Assembly (NCBI RefSeq): GCF_030160115.1
Contig: NZ_BSNS01000007.1
Location: 297,501 to 361,500 of the forward strand
Origin: Devosia nitrariae
Lineage (GTDB): Bacteria; Pseudomonadota; Alphaproteobacteria; Rhizobiales; Devosiaceae
DNA: 64,000 nt
Reading direction: 5' to 3'
Below the pieces are notes generated by a model. The model was not told the DNA's origin. It made no database searches and was given only the letters and a program-made list of their open reading frames with translations. The stretch's first letter is position 1, and the number at the start of each line of letters is the position of its first letter. The position numbers were made by a program, and so were the translations under genes. Positions 51,360 to 61,096 of the stretch are shown here, one piece after another.

Positions 51360-52049
51360 GTGAACATGACCATTCCCGCCCCTCTCGACCCGGCAGCCTT
51401 CATCGAAAAGAACCTCAAGCTGCAGCCGGCCCCGGCCCTGCCAGAGATTCGCCTCTATGCGGCCCATTCCGGCAGCCGGCTGCGGCGGCTCGTCGAGGCG
51501 GGGCCCGCCGGCGCGGCCGAGCACCCGCCCTACTGGGCCTATCACTGGGCCGGCGGAACCGTGCTTGCCCGCCATTTTCTCGACCGGCCGCAGACCGTTG
51601 CCGGCCGCCGCGTGCTCGATCTCGGCGCCGGCTCGGGCGTTGTCGGCATCGCCGCCATCAAGGCGGGTGCCGCGAGCGCGCTTGCCGCCGAGATCGACGG
51701 CAACGGGTGCGTCGCCATCGGCCTCAATGCCGCCGCCAACGGCGTTTGCCTTGCTGTCACCGGGAAGGATCTGACCGCGAACGAGCCGCCCGATGTCGAC
51801 CTGGTGGCGGTCGGCGATCTCTTCTATGCGCGCGACCTTGCCCTTGCCGTCACCGCCTTTCTCGACCGGTGCCTCACGGCCGGGATCGAGGTTCTGATCG
51901 GCGATCCGGGCCGGGCGCACCTGCCCCATGCGCGGCTGCGGCGCATCGCGGAATATGCCGTGCCCGATTTCGGCGATGCCGTGCGGGGACCGGCCGGCGC
52001 GAGCGCCGTCTATGCCTTCGAGCCCGAGACTGCCGGACGCGCTGCTTGA
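51360..52049 (+). CDS. Class I SAM methyltransferase, ETFB-lysine type
   Basis: 229 residues. SAM motif I VLDLGAGSGVVGIAAIKAGA is at about 87-106, and the motif VGDLFYARDLA with IGDPGRAHLPHARL near 180-193 matches the group of electron transfer flavoprotein beta-subunit lysine methyltransferases and related enzymes. WAYHWAGGTVLARH before the core is another signature. Substrate in this organism is not proved. Divergent from the small membrane protein and xerD; two in-frame ATG at residues 1 and 3 are both possible starts. Confidence 0.85.
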   Translation: MNMTIPAPLDPAAFIEKNLKLQPAPALPEIRLYAAHSGSRLRRLVEAGPAGAAEHPPYWAYHWAGGTVLARHFLDRPQTVAGRRVLDLGAGSGVVGIAAIKAGAASALAAEIDGNGCVAIGLNAAANGVCLAVTGKDLTANEPPDVDLVAVGDLFYARDLALAVTAFLDRCLTAGIEVLIGDPGRAHLPHARLRRIAEYAVPDFGDAVRGPAGASAVYAFEPETAGRAA

Positions 52050-52140
52050 CAAGCTACCGCCCGACCGCTTGATACCGGCCCATGGACGATTTGCAAACGT
52101 ACGATTTGCCAGCAACTGCAACCGAAACCGAGTGGCGAAG

Positions 52141-52746
52141 GTGACGCGCACCGACAGGGCCGGGCGCGCTGAGCGCACGCAAAAGCTCCTGCACCTGCTT
52201 GACGGGCGCCCACTGGTGCTGGTCGGCATGATGGGTGCCGGCAAGACCACGGTCGGCCGGCGCCTCGCCGCCCGGCTCGGCCGCCAGTTCCTCGACAGCG
52301 ACGAAGAGATCGAGAAGGCCGCGCAGATGTCGATCCCGGAGATGTTCGCCGAACTCGGCGAGACCGAGTTTCGCTCGGGCGAGACACGGGTCATCGCCCG
52401 CATCCTTAGGGATAGCGACATCGTGCTCGCCACCGGTGGCGGCGCCTTCGTCAACGCCGAGACCCGCGCCCTCATCAAGTCGGTGGCGGTTTCGGTGTGG
52501 ATCAAGGCCGATTTCGAGCTGCTCTTTGCCCGCGTGTCGCGCCGCTCCAACCGCCCGCTGCTCAAGACCGCCAACCCGCGCGAAACGCTGAGGAAGCTGA
52601 TCGCGGAGCGCTACCCCGTCTACGAGCAAGCCGATGTAACAGTGGTCTCGCGCGACATGCCGCACGAGGCGGTGGCCAGCGACCTCGTCGAAGCGGTCAT
52701 CGCCCATTTCTCGAGACAGGACCAGGCGAGCGCCGATGCCCGATGA
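52141..52746 (+). CDS. aroK: Shikimate kinase
   Basis: 201 residues from GTG 52141 (VTRTDRAGR); no ATG fits, and an earlier frame runs through the methyltransferase gene. Walker A GMMGAGKTTVGRRLA is near residue 30, and FLDSDEEIE gives the shikimate site. GETEFRSGET, ATGGGAFVN and NRPLLKTANPRETL (lid) are present. Phosphorylates shikimate in the aromatic pathway. The final 11 bases overlap aroB. The ribosome site before the GTG is weak. Confidence 0.92.
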   Translation: MTRTDRAGRAERTQKLLHLLDGRPLVLVGMMGAGKTTVGRRLAARLGRQFLDSDEEIEKAAQMSIPEMFAELGETEFRSGETRVIARILRDSDIVLATGGGAFVNAETRALIKSVAVSVWIKADFELLFARVSRRSNRPLLKTANPRETLRKLIAERYPVYEQADVTVVSRDMPHEAVASDLVEAVIAHFSRQDQASADAR

Positions 52747-53851
52747 CCCCCAGACCGTCCACGTGCCGTTGGGCGAGCGCGCCTACGATATCCTCATCGG
52801 CGAGCGCCTCATCGACCAAGCCGGCGCCATCCTCAACGACCGCTTCCCCGGCCGCCGCTACGGCATCGTCACCGACGAGACGGTTGCGGGCGTCCAACTG
52901 CCGCGGCTCACAGCCTCGCTGGGTGCCGCCGGCATCGCCCATACCGAAATCGTGCTGCCGGAGGGCGAGGCCACCAAGTCGTGGGCGAGCCTGCAGACGG
53001 TCGTCGAAGGCCTGCTGGCGGCACGGCTGGAACGGCGCGACCTCGTTATCGCGTTCGGCGGTGGGGTCATCGGCGATCTTGCCGGCTTTGCCGCCGCCAT
53101 CACCCGGCGCGGCATGGACTTCGTCCAGATGCCGACCAGCCTTCTGGCCCAGGTCGATTCCTCGGTCGGCGGCAAAACCGGCATCAATTCCCCGCACGGC
53201 AAGAACCTGGTCGGCGCCTTTCATCAGCCAAGGCTTGTCCTTGCCGACCTTTCGGCGCTCGACACCCTCTCGCCCCGCCAGTTCGCCGCCGGCTATGCGG
53301 AAGTCGTCAAGTACGGCCTCATCGACGACGAGGACTATTTCTTCTGGCTTGAAGCCAACCGCGCCGAGATCTTTTCCGGCGGTCCGGCGCGCGCCGAGGC
53401 GGTCGCTCGCGCCTGCGCCGCCAAGACCCGTTTCGTTCTGGCCGACGAGAAGGAGACGGGCGTGCGCGCCCTGCTCAATCTCGGCCACACCTTCGGCCAT
53501 GCGCTGGAAAAAGACACCGGCTTTTCCGACCGTCTGCTGCACGGCGAGGGCGTCGCCATCGGCATGATGCTCGCCCACGCCTTCTCCGCACGGCTGGGGC
53601 TTGCGCCCTCGCAGGACACCGGCCGCATCGGCGCCCACCTCAAGTCCGCCGGCCTGCCGACGCAGCTTGCCGATATCGCGGGCGGCATCGGCTCGACCGA
53701 TGCGCTGATGGCCGCCATCGCCCAGGACAAGAAGGTCGAGCGCGGCGCTTTGACCTTCATCCTGACCCGGGGCATCGGCAGGGCGTTCATCGAAAAGAAC
53801 GTCGATCCACATTCCGTCACGCAATTCCTCGAGGAGGTGCGGACCAAATGA
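52736..53851 (+). CDS. aroB: 3-dehydroquinate synthase
   Basis: 371 residues; makes 3-dehydroquinate from DAHP, with NAD and zinc. The NAD loop is GGGVIGDLAGFAA near 100. QMPTSLLAQVDSSVGGKTGIN, the metal ligand in NLGHTFGHALE (H-x3-H region) and HGEGVAIGM are the expected sites. It overlaps aroK by 11 bases and the next gene by four, in an aroK-aroB-hemolysin operon that is conserved in Hyphomicrobiales. Confidence 0.97.
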   Translation: MPDDPQTVHVPLGERAYDILIGERLIDQAGAILNDRFPGRRYGIVTDETVAGVQLPRLTASLGAAGIAHTEIVLPEGEATKSWASLQTVVEGLLAARLERRDLVIAFGGGVIGDLAGFAAAITRRGMDFVQMPTSLLAQVDSSVGGKTGINSPHGKNLVGAFHQPRLVLADLSALDTLSPRQFAAGYAEVVKYGLIDDEDYFFWLEANRAEIFSGGPARAEAVARACAAKTRFVLADEKETGVRALLNLGHTFGHALEKDTGFSDRLLHGEGVAIGMMLAHAFSARLGLAPSQDTGRIGAHLKSAGLPTQLADIAGGIGSTDALMAAIAQDKKVERGALTFILTRGIGRAFIEKNVDPHSVTQFLEEVRTK

Positions 53852-55116
53852 ACCTCTGGCTGTCTTCAATCGCTATCGTCCTGCTCCTGGCCGTAAGCTT
53901 TTTCTTTTCCGGCTCGGAAACGGCGCTGACCGCCGCCTCGCGGGTGCGCATGCATCAGCTCGCGCGCGCCGGCGACCGGCGGGCCGGCATCGTCGAGACG
54001 CTCTCGATCGAGAAGGAACGGCTGATCGGCTCGCTGCTGCTCGGCAACAACATCGTCAACATCCTCGCCTCGGCGCTGGCGGCGAGCGTTTTGATCCAGA
54101 TCTTCGGCGACGCCGGCATCGCCTATGCAACGCTGGTCATGACCGCCGCAGTCGTCATCTTCTCGGAGGTGCTACCCAAGACCCTGGCGCTGATGCGCCC
54201 CGATGCCTTCGCGGTCACCGTCGCCCCGGTGATCCGCATCATCGTCATCGTCTTCGCCCCGATAACGCTCGCCGTGCAGGCGATCGTCAACACCATCCTC
54301 AAGGGCTTCGGGCTCGATGCCGACAAGGCCAGCGCCATTTCCGGGCACGACGAGATCCGTGGCACTGTCGACCTGCTGCATTCAGAAGGAGAGGTGGTCA
54401 AAGGCGACCGCGACATGCTGGGAGGCATCCTCGACCTCAAGGAGCTGGCGGTCAGCGATGTGATGGTGCACCGCACGCAGATGATGACGCTCGACGCCAA
54501 CCTGCCGCCGCCCGAACTGGTGCGCGAGGTGCTCGAGAGCGCCTATACGCGCATTCCCGTCTATGACGGCGAACAGGAGAACATCATCGGCGTTCTCCAC
54601 GCCAAGGACGTGCTGCGCGCGATCCTGCGGGCCAAGGGCGATCCGACGGGCCTCGACGTCCGCGAGATCATGACCAAGCCCTGGTACGTGCCCGAATCCA
54701 TGCCCGTCCAGACCCAGCTCGCCCAGTTCCTCAAGCGCCACATGCACATGGCGCTGGTGCTCGACGAATACGGCGTCGTCGAGGGCCTCGTCACTCTCGA
54801 GGACATCATCGAGGAGATCGTCGGCGACATCTCCGACGAGCACGACGAGCCGGACGACGAGGCCATGCACGGGGTCAAGCGCCAGCCGGACGGCAGCTAC
54901 GTCATGGACGCCTCGATCCCCATCCGCGACATCAACCGCGCCCTCGACTGGCAGCTTCCCGACGAGGACGCCAATACCGTTGCCGGGCTCGTCATCAACG
55001 CCGCCAAGATCATCCCCACTGTCGGCGAGGAGTTCGAGGCGCACGGGTTCCGATTCAAGGTGTTGGGTCGCGAACGGCAGCGGGTGACACGGGTCAAGGT
55101 CACGCCGCTGGGGTGA
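53848..55116 (+). CDS. CNNM/CorC-type membrane transporter (hemolysin family)
   Basis: 422 residues. The DUF21 (CNNM) domain with three to four membrane helices is at about 1-180 (LLLAVSFFFSGSETALTAASR, GSLLLGNNIVNILASALAASV, VIFSEVLPKTLAL). A CBS pair (about 200-320, VSDVMVHRTQMMTLD and YTRIPVYD...IIGVLHAKDVLRA) and a C-terminal CorC_HlyC domain follow. Members move Mg2+ or Co2+, or regulate such transport. ATGA overlap with aroB. Confidence 0.92.
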   Translation: MNLWLSSIAIVLLLAVSFFFSGSETALTAASRVRMHQLARAGDRRAGIVETLSIEKERLIGSLLLGNNIVNILASALAASVLIQIFGDAGIAYATLVMTAAVVIFSEVLPKTLALMRPDAFAVTVAPVIRIIVIVFAPITLAVQAIVNTILKGFGLDADKASAISGHDEIRGTVDLLHSEGEVVKGDRDMLGGILDLKELAVSDVMVHRTQMMTLDANLPPPELVREVLESAYTRIPVYDGEQENIIGVLHAKDVLRAILRAKGDPTGLDVREIMTKPWYVPESMPVQTQLAQFLKRHMHMALVLDEYGVVEGLVTLEDIIEEIVGDISDEHDEPDDEAMHGVKRQPDGSYVMDASIPIRDINRALDWQLPDEDANTVAGLVINAAKIIPTVGEEFEAHGFRFKVLGRERQRVTRVKVTPLG

Positions 55117-55203
55117 GCCGGACGAAGGCGTTCGGATGTCACGATTCGGTGCTGGCGTCCTTGCCCGCACTCGACCCTTTTCGCCGCCACCCTCACCGAG
55201 ATC

Positions 55204-56091
55204 CTAACGCCGCATATTACCCTCATCGAGCGACGGCAGCCCAAGAGCACGCTGCGCCCAGGGCAGCGCTGTGGATAGCTGCTCGCGTTGCACGCGGCGC
55301 ACATTGGGCGCATCGGGAATGATCGGCAGGCCCGCGCGGGCGGCAAAGAAGCCGGCAACGGTCGCCGCGATCGCCGGCGCATCGGGCAGGATCTCTTCCG
55401 GCGCCGGACCGCCCTCATAGGCAAGGCTGGGCAGCCAGAAGCCGAGATCGACTTGGCGGTTGGAAAGGCAAGCCTCGGCCCAGTCGACGAGCTTGGCGCG
55501 CCCACCGACAAAGCACATGTTGTCGCTGCGCAGGTCAAGATGGGTCAGGGCGCTGCCGGCGAGCTCGCACGACGCCTCGGCTGCCATGAGTGTCGGCAAC
55601 GCGGCCTCTAGCCAGTCCGCCGAGACCAGCCCAAGGGCAAGGAAGGGCGCCGGATCGGCCGCGACCGTCGGCCAGCCCGCCTCCCGTCCGGTGAGCAGGC
55701 CGCCGGCCGGCAGGTCGGCCGGTGTCTGATGCATGGACGCGATCGTATCGAGGGCGATGTCGATCGTCCGCCTCGTCCAAGGCGGCGGCCATGTCGCCCC
55801 GCTGAGGTCCTCGGTGACGAGAAGCGGGCGCTCGTCATCCGTGTCGCAGCCGACAAACCCGGGCATGAACGGCGCGGAAATCTGCTGATAGGCGTTGATC
55901 TCCCGGTTGAGGAGCCGCGCGGTCAGCGCCGTGGTGCCGGCCTTGACGAATGCCGAGCGCCCGCCACGAGCGACAACATATCGCGCCGCCGGCGTATAGC
56001 CTCCCCTGATCTCGCGCCAAGACTCCGGCTCCCAGCCGAGGATCGCGCCGACGCGGGCCTTGATCGAGAGGATGAACGGTTCGTCGCTCAT
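55204..56091 (-). CDS. Aminoglycoside phosphotransferase-fold protein
   Basis: 295 residues of the APH/choline kinase superfamily. The Gly-rich loop is REIRGGYTPAARYVVA with Lys in AFVKAGT, the catalytic loop HLDLRSDNMCF is near 185-195, and the Mg ligand Asp is in LVDWAEACLSNRQVDLGFWL. The substrate could be a small alcohol, choline/homoserine or a drug; the core-genome setting argues against acquired resistance. Start ATG 56091 is the usual family start. Confidence 0.87.
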   Translation of the reverse strand: MSDEPFILSIKARVGAILGWEPESWREIRGGYTPAARYVVARGGRSAFVKAGTTALTARLLNREINAYQQISAPFMPGFVGCDTDDERPLLVTEDLSGATWPPPWTRRTIDIALDTIASMHQTPADLPAGGLLTGREAGWPTVAADPAPFLALGLVSADWLEAALPTLMAAEASCELAGSALTHLDLRSDNMCFVGGRAKLVDWAEACLSNRQVDLGFWLPSLAYEGGPAPEEILPDAPAIAATVAGFFAARAGLPIIPDAPNVRRVQREQLSTALPWAQRALGLPSLDEGNMRR

Positions 56092-56182
56092 GGCGGCAGC
56101 TCATACGCGGCTGTAGGGGATGCCCCGGTTGCGCCAACCGGGGTTTCAATGCCTCTTGCATTCGGGGTACGGTGATCCCAAA

Positions 56183-56473
56183 TCACACGCGATCCGGCAA
56201 TTCATAGGGCCCGCCCGGCGGCAGCACCTCGATCGCCAGGGCGTGCACGCGCCCTTTCAATTCGGCATCGAGCGTTTCCATCACCTCGCGGTGTTGCGCA
56301 ACGCGGCTCGAACCCGCAAAATGGCGGGTCGCGATTCTGACACGGAAATGGGTTTCACCACCTTCACGCCAGCCGGCATGGCCGAAGTGCCGGCTGGATT
56401 CGTCGATCACTTCGAGATGGTCGGGCTGGAAACGGCCGGAAAGCTTTTCGATAATGGTGTCGCGCACGGTCAT
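56183..56473 (-). CDS. BolA family protein
   Basis: 96 residues, normal length. The class II KH-like fold has RDTIIEKLSGRFQPDHLEVIDESSRHFGHAG and the conserved histidines in FGHAGWREGGETHFRVRI, with the invariant H in RVAQHREVMETL. BolA proteins work with monothiol glutaredoxins in iron sensing and Fe-S handling. The start MTVRDTIIEK is preferred; an upstream frame would run into the divergent gene promoter. Divergent from the J-domain gene. Confidence 0.95.
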   Translation of the reverse strand: MTVRDTIIEKLSGRFQPDHLEVIDESSRHFGHAGWREGGETHFRVRIATRHFAGSSRVAQHREVMETLDAELKGRVHALAIEVLPPGGPYELPDRV

Positions 56474-56531
56474 GACTGGCCTGAATTGAGTGTTTGTGAC
56501 TTTTGAACCAACTGGACTGTAACTAGGCGCT

Positions 56532-57161
56532 ATGAAGTTCGAATCCAAGCTCTTCGATGGGATCCGCATCCGCCCCCGGCGCGAGGAGAAGCCGCGGGTG
56601 GAGACCCCGCGCTGCGCCTGGGAAGGCTGCGACCAGCCCGGGCTCTACAAGGCCCCTAAGGGCCACCGCGCCGAAGGCCAGTACCATAATTTCTGCCTCG
56701 AGCACGTGCGCCACTACAACACCGCGTTCAACTTCTTTGCCGGCATGAGCAAGGAGGAGCTGGAGGAAACGCTGCATGCCCCGCCGCGTCCGGAAGGCCG
56801 CCCGAGCTTTGCCACCGGCCAAGCGGGGATGCGTTCCTCGAGCACGGCCCGCACTGCCGGCATGCGTCCGGGAGACAAGTTCGGCGACCCCTTCGGGGTC
56901 TTTGCCCGCTATCGCTGGCGTCAGGGCAAGACCGAACCGAGTGAGCGCGTCCGGCCGCTCAACGAGCCGGACCGGCGTGCGCTCGAAACCCTCGGCATCA
57001 CCGGCCGGGCCAAGTCCGACGAGATCAAGTCCGCCTACAAGGCCCTCGTCAAGCTGCACCATCCGGACGCCAATGGCGGTAACCGGGCCTCCGAGGATCG
57101 CCTGCGCGCCATCATTGCGGCCTACTCGCACTTGAAGAAAGCCGGTTTCGTCGCCCGATGA
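56532..57161 (+). CDS. J-domain (DnaJ-like) protein
   Basis: 209 residues. Residues 1-120 have RCAWEGCDQPGLYKAPKGHRAEGQYHNFCLEHVRHYN, with Cys and His positions that could bind zinc. The C-terminal J domain (about 150-205, ALETLGITGRAKSDEIKSAYKALVKLHHPDANGG) has the HPD motif needed to stimulate DnaK. This type of protein lies next to bolA and cobS in many Hyphomicrobiales. Client unknown. Confidence 0.93.
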   Translation: MKFESKLFDGIRIRPRREEKPRVETPRCAWEGCDQPGLYKAPKGHRAEGQYHNFCLEHVRHYNTAFNFFAGMSKEELEETLHAPPRPEGRPSFATGQAGMRSSSTARTAGMRPGDKFGDPFGVFARYRWRQGKTEPSERVRPLNEPDRRALETLGITGRAKSDEIKSAYKALVKLHHPDANGGNRASEDRLRAIIAAYSHLKKAGFVAR

Positions 57162-57271
57162 ACGTTTGGGCCCCATCCGCGCCCGGCGCTATCCCCCCAA
57201 CAGCAATACTGCTATAGAGCGCGGCGACATTTTAGGATTTGCCGCCTGTCCCTTCCCAAGAGCCTGCCGAT

Positions 57272-58252
57272 ATGACTGAATTCACCAACCTGCCGGACAC
57301 CCAGTTCAAGGCCCGCGACCTGTTCGGCATCGACACCGACATGGTCGTGCCCGGTTATGCCGCAGCCACCGAACACGTGCCGCCGATCGATCCGGATTAC
57401 CTCTTCGACCGCAACACCACGCTCGCCGTCCTTGCCGGCTTCGCCTTCAACCGGCGCGTGATGGTGCAGGGTTATCACGGCACCGGCAAATCCACTCACA
57501 TCGAGCAGATCGCCGCCCGGCTCAACTGGCCGCTGGTACGCGTCAACCTCGACAGCCATGTCAGCCGCATCGACCTCGTCGGCAAGGACGCCATCGTCCT
57601 CAAGGACGGCCAGCAGATAACCGAGTTCCGCGACGGCATCCTGCCCTGGGCTGTGCAGAACAACATCGCGCTCGTCTTCGACGAATACGACGCCGGCCGC
57701 CCCGACGTGATGTTCGTCATCCAGCGCGTGCTGGAGGTCGCCGGACGCCTGACGCTGCTCGACCAGAACCGGGTGATCACGCCGCATCCGGCTTTCCGCC
57801 TGTTCTCGACCACCAACACCATCGGCCTCGGCGATACCTCCGGCCTCTATCACGGCACCCAGCAGATCAACCAGGGCCAGATGGACCGCTGGAGCCTTGT
57901 CGTCACCCTCAACTACCTGGCGCACGACAAGGAAGTCGGCATCGTTCTGGCCAAGGCCAAGAGCTATGCGACAACCGACAAGGGCAGAAAGACCGTCTCC
58001 AACATGGTGCGGATGGCGGATCTTACCCGCTCGGCCTTCATCAACGGCGACCTCTCGACGGTGATGAGCCCGCGAACGGTGATCACCTGGGCCGAGAATA
58101 CCGAGATTTTCGGCGACCTCGGCTTTGCCTTCCGCCTGACCTTCCTCAACAAGTGCGATGAGCTCGAGCGCCCGGTGGTGGCCGAATTCTACCAGCGCGT
58201 CTTCGGAGAGGACTTGCCGGAATCCTCCGCCAATCTGGCGGTGACGGCCTGA
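57272..58252 (+). CDS. cobS: Cobaltochelatase subunit CobS
   Basis: A 326-residue AAA+ ATPase subunit of the aerobic cobalt-insertion complex (CobN-CobS-CobT) for vitamin B12. Walker A is [13 protein letters not shown] near 70, and [17 protein letters not shown] is Walker B with the family's sensor region. [21 protein letters not shown] follows. The start [15 protein letters not shown] is preferred to an extension of eleven codons. cobT lies 1 kb further on the same strand, beyond one methyltransferase gene. Confidence 0.96.
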   Translation: MTEFTNLPDTQFKARDLFGIDTDMVVPGYAAATEHVPPIDPDYLFDRNTTLAVLAGFAFNRRVMVQGYHGTGKSTHIEQIAARLNWPLVRVNLDSHVSRIDLVGKDAIVLKDGQQITEFRDGILPWAVQNNIALVFDEYDAGRPDVMFVIQRVLEVAGRLTLLDQNRVITPHPAFRLFSTTNTIGLGDTSGLYHGTQQINQGQMDRWSLVVTLNYLAHDKEVGIVLAKAKSYATTDKGRKTVSNMVRMADLTRSAFINGDLSTVMSPRTVITWAENTEIFGDLGFAFRLTFLNKCDELERPVVAEFYQRVFGEDLPESSANLAVTA

Positions 58253-58275
58253 TCGAGATTGCAGCGCTCTTAGAT

Positions 58276-58390
58276 CGCCCTCTCCCAACCTCCCTCATCG
58301 AGGGGGAGGTGCCAGCCGGTGGTCCCTGCGCGATCCAGCCACATCCACGCAGCTCACCTCCCCCCTTGTGGGGGAGGCCGGGAGGGGGGT
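58276..58390. repeat. Palindromic repeat, family B, copy between cobS and the methyltransferase gene
   Basis: CCCTCTCCCAACCTCCCTCA...GGGGGAGGTG mirrored by CACCTCCCCCCTTGTGGG...GCCGGGAGGGGGG. It has the same two-armed structure as the copy in prmC. This copy is between co-oriented genes. Confidence 0.85.
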
Positions 58391-58447
58391 AATCCCAAAG
58401 CCACGACGGCCCGACATAAAGCCGTCAACGCCCAACGAGCAACAGCC

Positions 58448-59206
58448 ATGGCCCAGAACATCTACGACGATGCGGCCTTTTTCGAAGGGTACAGCCAGTT
58501 CCCGCGCTCGCGCGAGGGCTTAGCCGGTGCACCCGAATGGCCGGCGCTGAGGGCCATTCTCCCGCCCGTGCGGGGCAAGCGCGTGCTCGATCTCGGCAGC
58601 GGGTTCGGTGCCTTCTGCCGCTGGGCAGTCGAGGAAGGTGCCATCGAGGTCACCGGCGTCGACCTTTCGCGCAAGATGATCGCAGCGGCGAGAGACCGCG
58701 GTCCGGGCCTTCCGATCCACTATATTGAGGCGGACCTCGAGACCTTTGAGCCCGAGGCGGACACCTACGACCTCGTCTACTCCTCGCTCGCGGTACACTA
58801 CCTTGCCGACTTCGGCGCGTTCTGTCGGAAGGTGCGCAGGGCGCTCTCGCCCGACGGGCGCCTGGTCTTTTCCATGGAGCACCCTATCTTTGCCGCGCGC
58901 GCCGAGCCCGAATGGATGACCGACGCCAGTGGCGAGCGGGTCTTTGCGCTTAGGGACTATGCCCGCGAGGGCGAGAGGGTGACCAATTGGGTCGTCGATG
59001 GCATCGTCAAATATCACCGCAAGATCTCTACGGTGATCATGACGCTTCTTGCCAGCGGCTTTGCCATCGATGCTATGGATGAGTGGAGCCCCGATCAGGT
59101 GGCGCTCGCCGCCAATCCCGCTCTTACAGACGAAATCGTGCGGCCGATGCTGCTGCTTATTGCAGCGCGTCCGGTCGCGCCCGCAACCATCGATCCCGGA
59201 CCGTAA
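58448..59206 (+). CDS. Class I SAM-dependent methyltransferase
   Basis: 252 residues. SAM motif I RVLDLGSGFGAFCRWAVEEGA is at about 41-61, GVDLSRKMIAAARDR is motif post-I, and DLVYSSLAVHYLADF with the Arg/Pro region LSPDGRLVFSMEHPIF follows. The fold is UbiE/COQ5-like or Methyltransf_11; substrate unknown. The start MAQNIYDDAAFFEGYSQFPRSREGL matches known relatives. It is three bases before cobT and after cobS, so it may be co-transcribed, but a role in B12 synthesis is not indicated. Confidence 0.87.
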   Translation: MAQNIYDDAAFFEGYSQFPRSREGLAGAPEWPALRAILPPVRGKRVLDLGSGFGAFCRWAVEEGAIEVTGVDLSRKMIAAARDRGPGLPIHYIEADLETFEPEADTYDLVYSSLAVHYLADFGAFCRKVRRALSPDGRLVFSMEHPIFAARAEPEWMTDASGERVFALRDYAREGERVTNWVVDGIVKYHRKISTVIMTLLASGFAIDAMDEWSPDQVALAANPALTDEIVRPMLLLIAARPVAPATIDPGP

Positions 59207-59209
59207 GCC

Positions 59210-61096
59210 ATGGCCCAGCGACTGCCGCCGAGCAAACCCAACAAACCCGATACCACCCAGGCGTTCAAATCAGCCGTGGGCGCGACGGTGCGTGCGGTGG
59301 GCGGCAAGGCGGACCTCGAGGTTTCCTTCACCGCCGACCGGCCGCTGCTGACCTCCGACAAGGCCCGGCTCGCCAACCTGCCGCGCCTGCCCACGCGCCG
59401 CGACATCGCAATCGCTCGCGGTCAGGGCGACGCCATGGCCATGCGGCTGGCGAGCCACGACCCCGACACCCACCGCCGCCGTGCGCCTGCCGATCCGGAC
59501 GCGCGCGCCGCGTTCGATGCGCTCGAGCAGGCACGCGTCGAAGCCCTCGGCTGCATCCGCATGCCGGGCATGACCGGCAATATCGGCGAGATGCTCGAGG
59601 ACAAGCTCTTTCGCGCCAACATGGCCGAGGTTTCCGACAAGGGCGATGCGCCGATCGCCGAGGCGCTCGGCCTGATGCTGCGCGAAAGGCTCGCGGGCCT
59701 GCCCGTGCCGCCCTCGGGCCATGCGCTGGTCGATCTCTGGCGCGCCGAGGTCGAGGACAAGGCTCAGGGCTCGCTCGACTCGCTTTTGACCCGTTTTGAG
59801 GACCAGGACGAGTTCGCCAAGGCGGCAAGGGCCCTGCTGCGCGATCTCAACCTCGTGCCCGACAGCGAGCTCGACAACGAGGAAGGCGACGAGGGCGAGG
59901 GCGACGAGCAGCAGCCCGATCAGGCCCAGGGCTCGGAAGAGGCGCCCGAGGAAGGCAAGGGCGAGAACGAGAGCCAGGACGCCGACCAGGACGATGCCTC
60001 GGGCGAGAGCCAGGAGACCGGCGACGTCGAGGGCATGGAAGCCGAAATGGCCGACATCGACGAAGATGCGGCGAGCGAAGCCGGCGAGGACGCCCCCATG
60101 CCTCCGCCGGCCAAGGACGGCGGCGAGCGCGGCACCAACCAGTTTCAGTACAAGGTCTTCACCACCAAGTTCGACGAGATCGTCAAGGCCAGCGAGCTCT
60201 GTCCCGCCGACGAGCTCGACCAGTTGCGGGGGCTCCTCGACAAGCAACTCGAGAACCTGGCCGGGGCAGTCGCGCGCCTTGCCAACAAGCTGCAGCGCCG
60301 CCTCATGGCCAAGCAGAATCGCTCGTGGACCTTCGATCTCGAGGAGGGCCTGCTTGATACCGCCCGCCTCACCCGCGTCATCATCGATCCCCTGGCCGCC
60401 CTCTCCTTCAAGGTCGAGAACGACACCGATTTCCGCGACACGGTGGTGACGCTCCTCATCGACAATTCCGGCTCGATGCGCGGCCGGCCGATCACCATCG
60501 CGGCCATCTGCGGCGATATCCTGGCCAGGACCCTCGAGCGTTGCGGCGTCAAGGTCGAGATCCTCGGCTTTACCACCCGCGCCTGGAAGGGCGGCAAAAG
60601 CCGGGAAGCCTGGCTCGAGGCCAACCGCCCGGCCAACCCCGGACGCGTCAACGACGTCCGTCACATCATCTACAAGGCCGCCGACGAGCCCTGGCGCCAT
60701 GCGCGGCGTAACCTCGGCCTGATGATGCGCGAGGGGCTCCTCAAGGAAAACATCGACGGCGAGGCCCTGCAATGGGCCGAGAAGCGCCTGATGGGACGCC
60801 CCGAGAACCGCCGCATCCTGATGGTTATTTCGGATGGTGCGCCGGTCGACGACTCGACCCAGTCGGTCAATGCCGGCAACTACCTCGAAGCCCATCTGCG
60901 TCAGGTGATCGAGGAGATCGAGACCCGCTCGCCCATCGAGCTGGTCGCCGTCGGCATCGGCCATGACGTCACCCGCTACTACCGGCGCGCAGTGACGCTC
61001 CTCGACGCTGAAGAGCTGGCTGGGGCGCTGACCGACGAGTTGGCCGCTCTCTTCGACGAACCGCCCCCGGGTTACAGCCGCCGGAGCAGCATCTGA
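59210..61096 (+). CDS. cobT: Cobaltochelatase subunit CobT
   Basis: 628 residues. The N-terminal domain (about 1-220) is followed by a long acidic stretch (about 222-300, rich in Asp and Glu), then a von Willebrand A-like domain (about 395-625). It has a MIDAS site [11 protein letters not shown] (DxSxS), as needed to work with the AAA+ CobS. With CobN the complex inserts cobalt in the aerobic route. The start [13 protein letters not shown] is standard and the length is normal. Overlaps the next gene by one base. Confidence 0.96.
   Translation: MAQRLPPSKPNKPDTTQAFKSAVGATVRAVGGKADLEVSFTADRPLLTSDKARLANLPRLPTRRDIAIARGQGDAMAMRLASHDPDTHRRRAPADPDARAAFDALEQARVEALGCIRMPGMTGNIGEMLEDKLFRANMAEVSDKGDAPIAEALGLMLRERLAGLPVPPSGHALVDLWRAEVEDKAQGSLDSLLTRFEDQDEFAKAARALLRDLNLVPDSELDNEEGDEGEGDEQQPDQAQGSEEAPEEGKGENESQDADQDDASGESQETGDVEGMEAEMADIDEDAASEAGEDAPMPPPAKDGGERGTNQFQYKVFTTKFDEIVKASELCPADELDQLRGLLDKQLENLAGAVARLANKLQRRLMAKQNRSWTFDLEEGLLDTARLTRVIIDPLAALSFKVENDTDFRDTVVTLLIDNSGSMRGRPITIAAICGDILARTLERCGVKVEILGFTTRAWKGGKSREAWLEANRPANPGRVNDVRHIIYKAADEPWRHARRNLGLMMREGLLKENIDGEALQWAEKRLMGRPENRRILMVISDGAPVDDSTQSVNAGNYLEAHLRQVIEEIETRSPIELVAVGIGHDVTRYYRRAVTLLDAEELAGALTDELAALFDEPPPGYSRRSSI

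Noticed and set aside
55204-56091. Acquired aminoglycoside resistance gene
   Set aside because: The product has the APH fold, but it is distant from known resistance enzymes and lies in a conserved core region without mobile elements.
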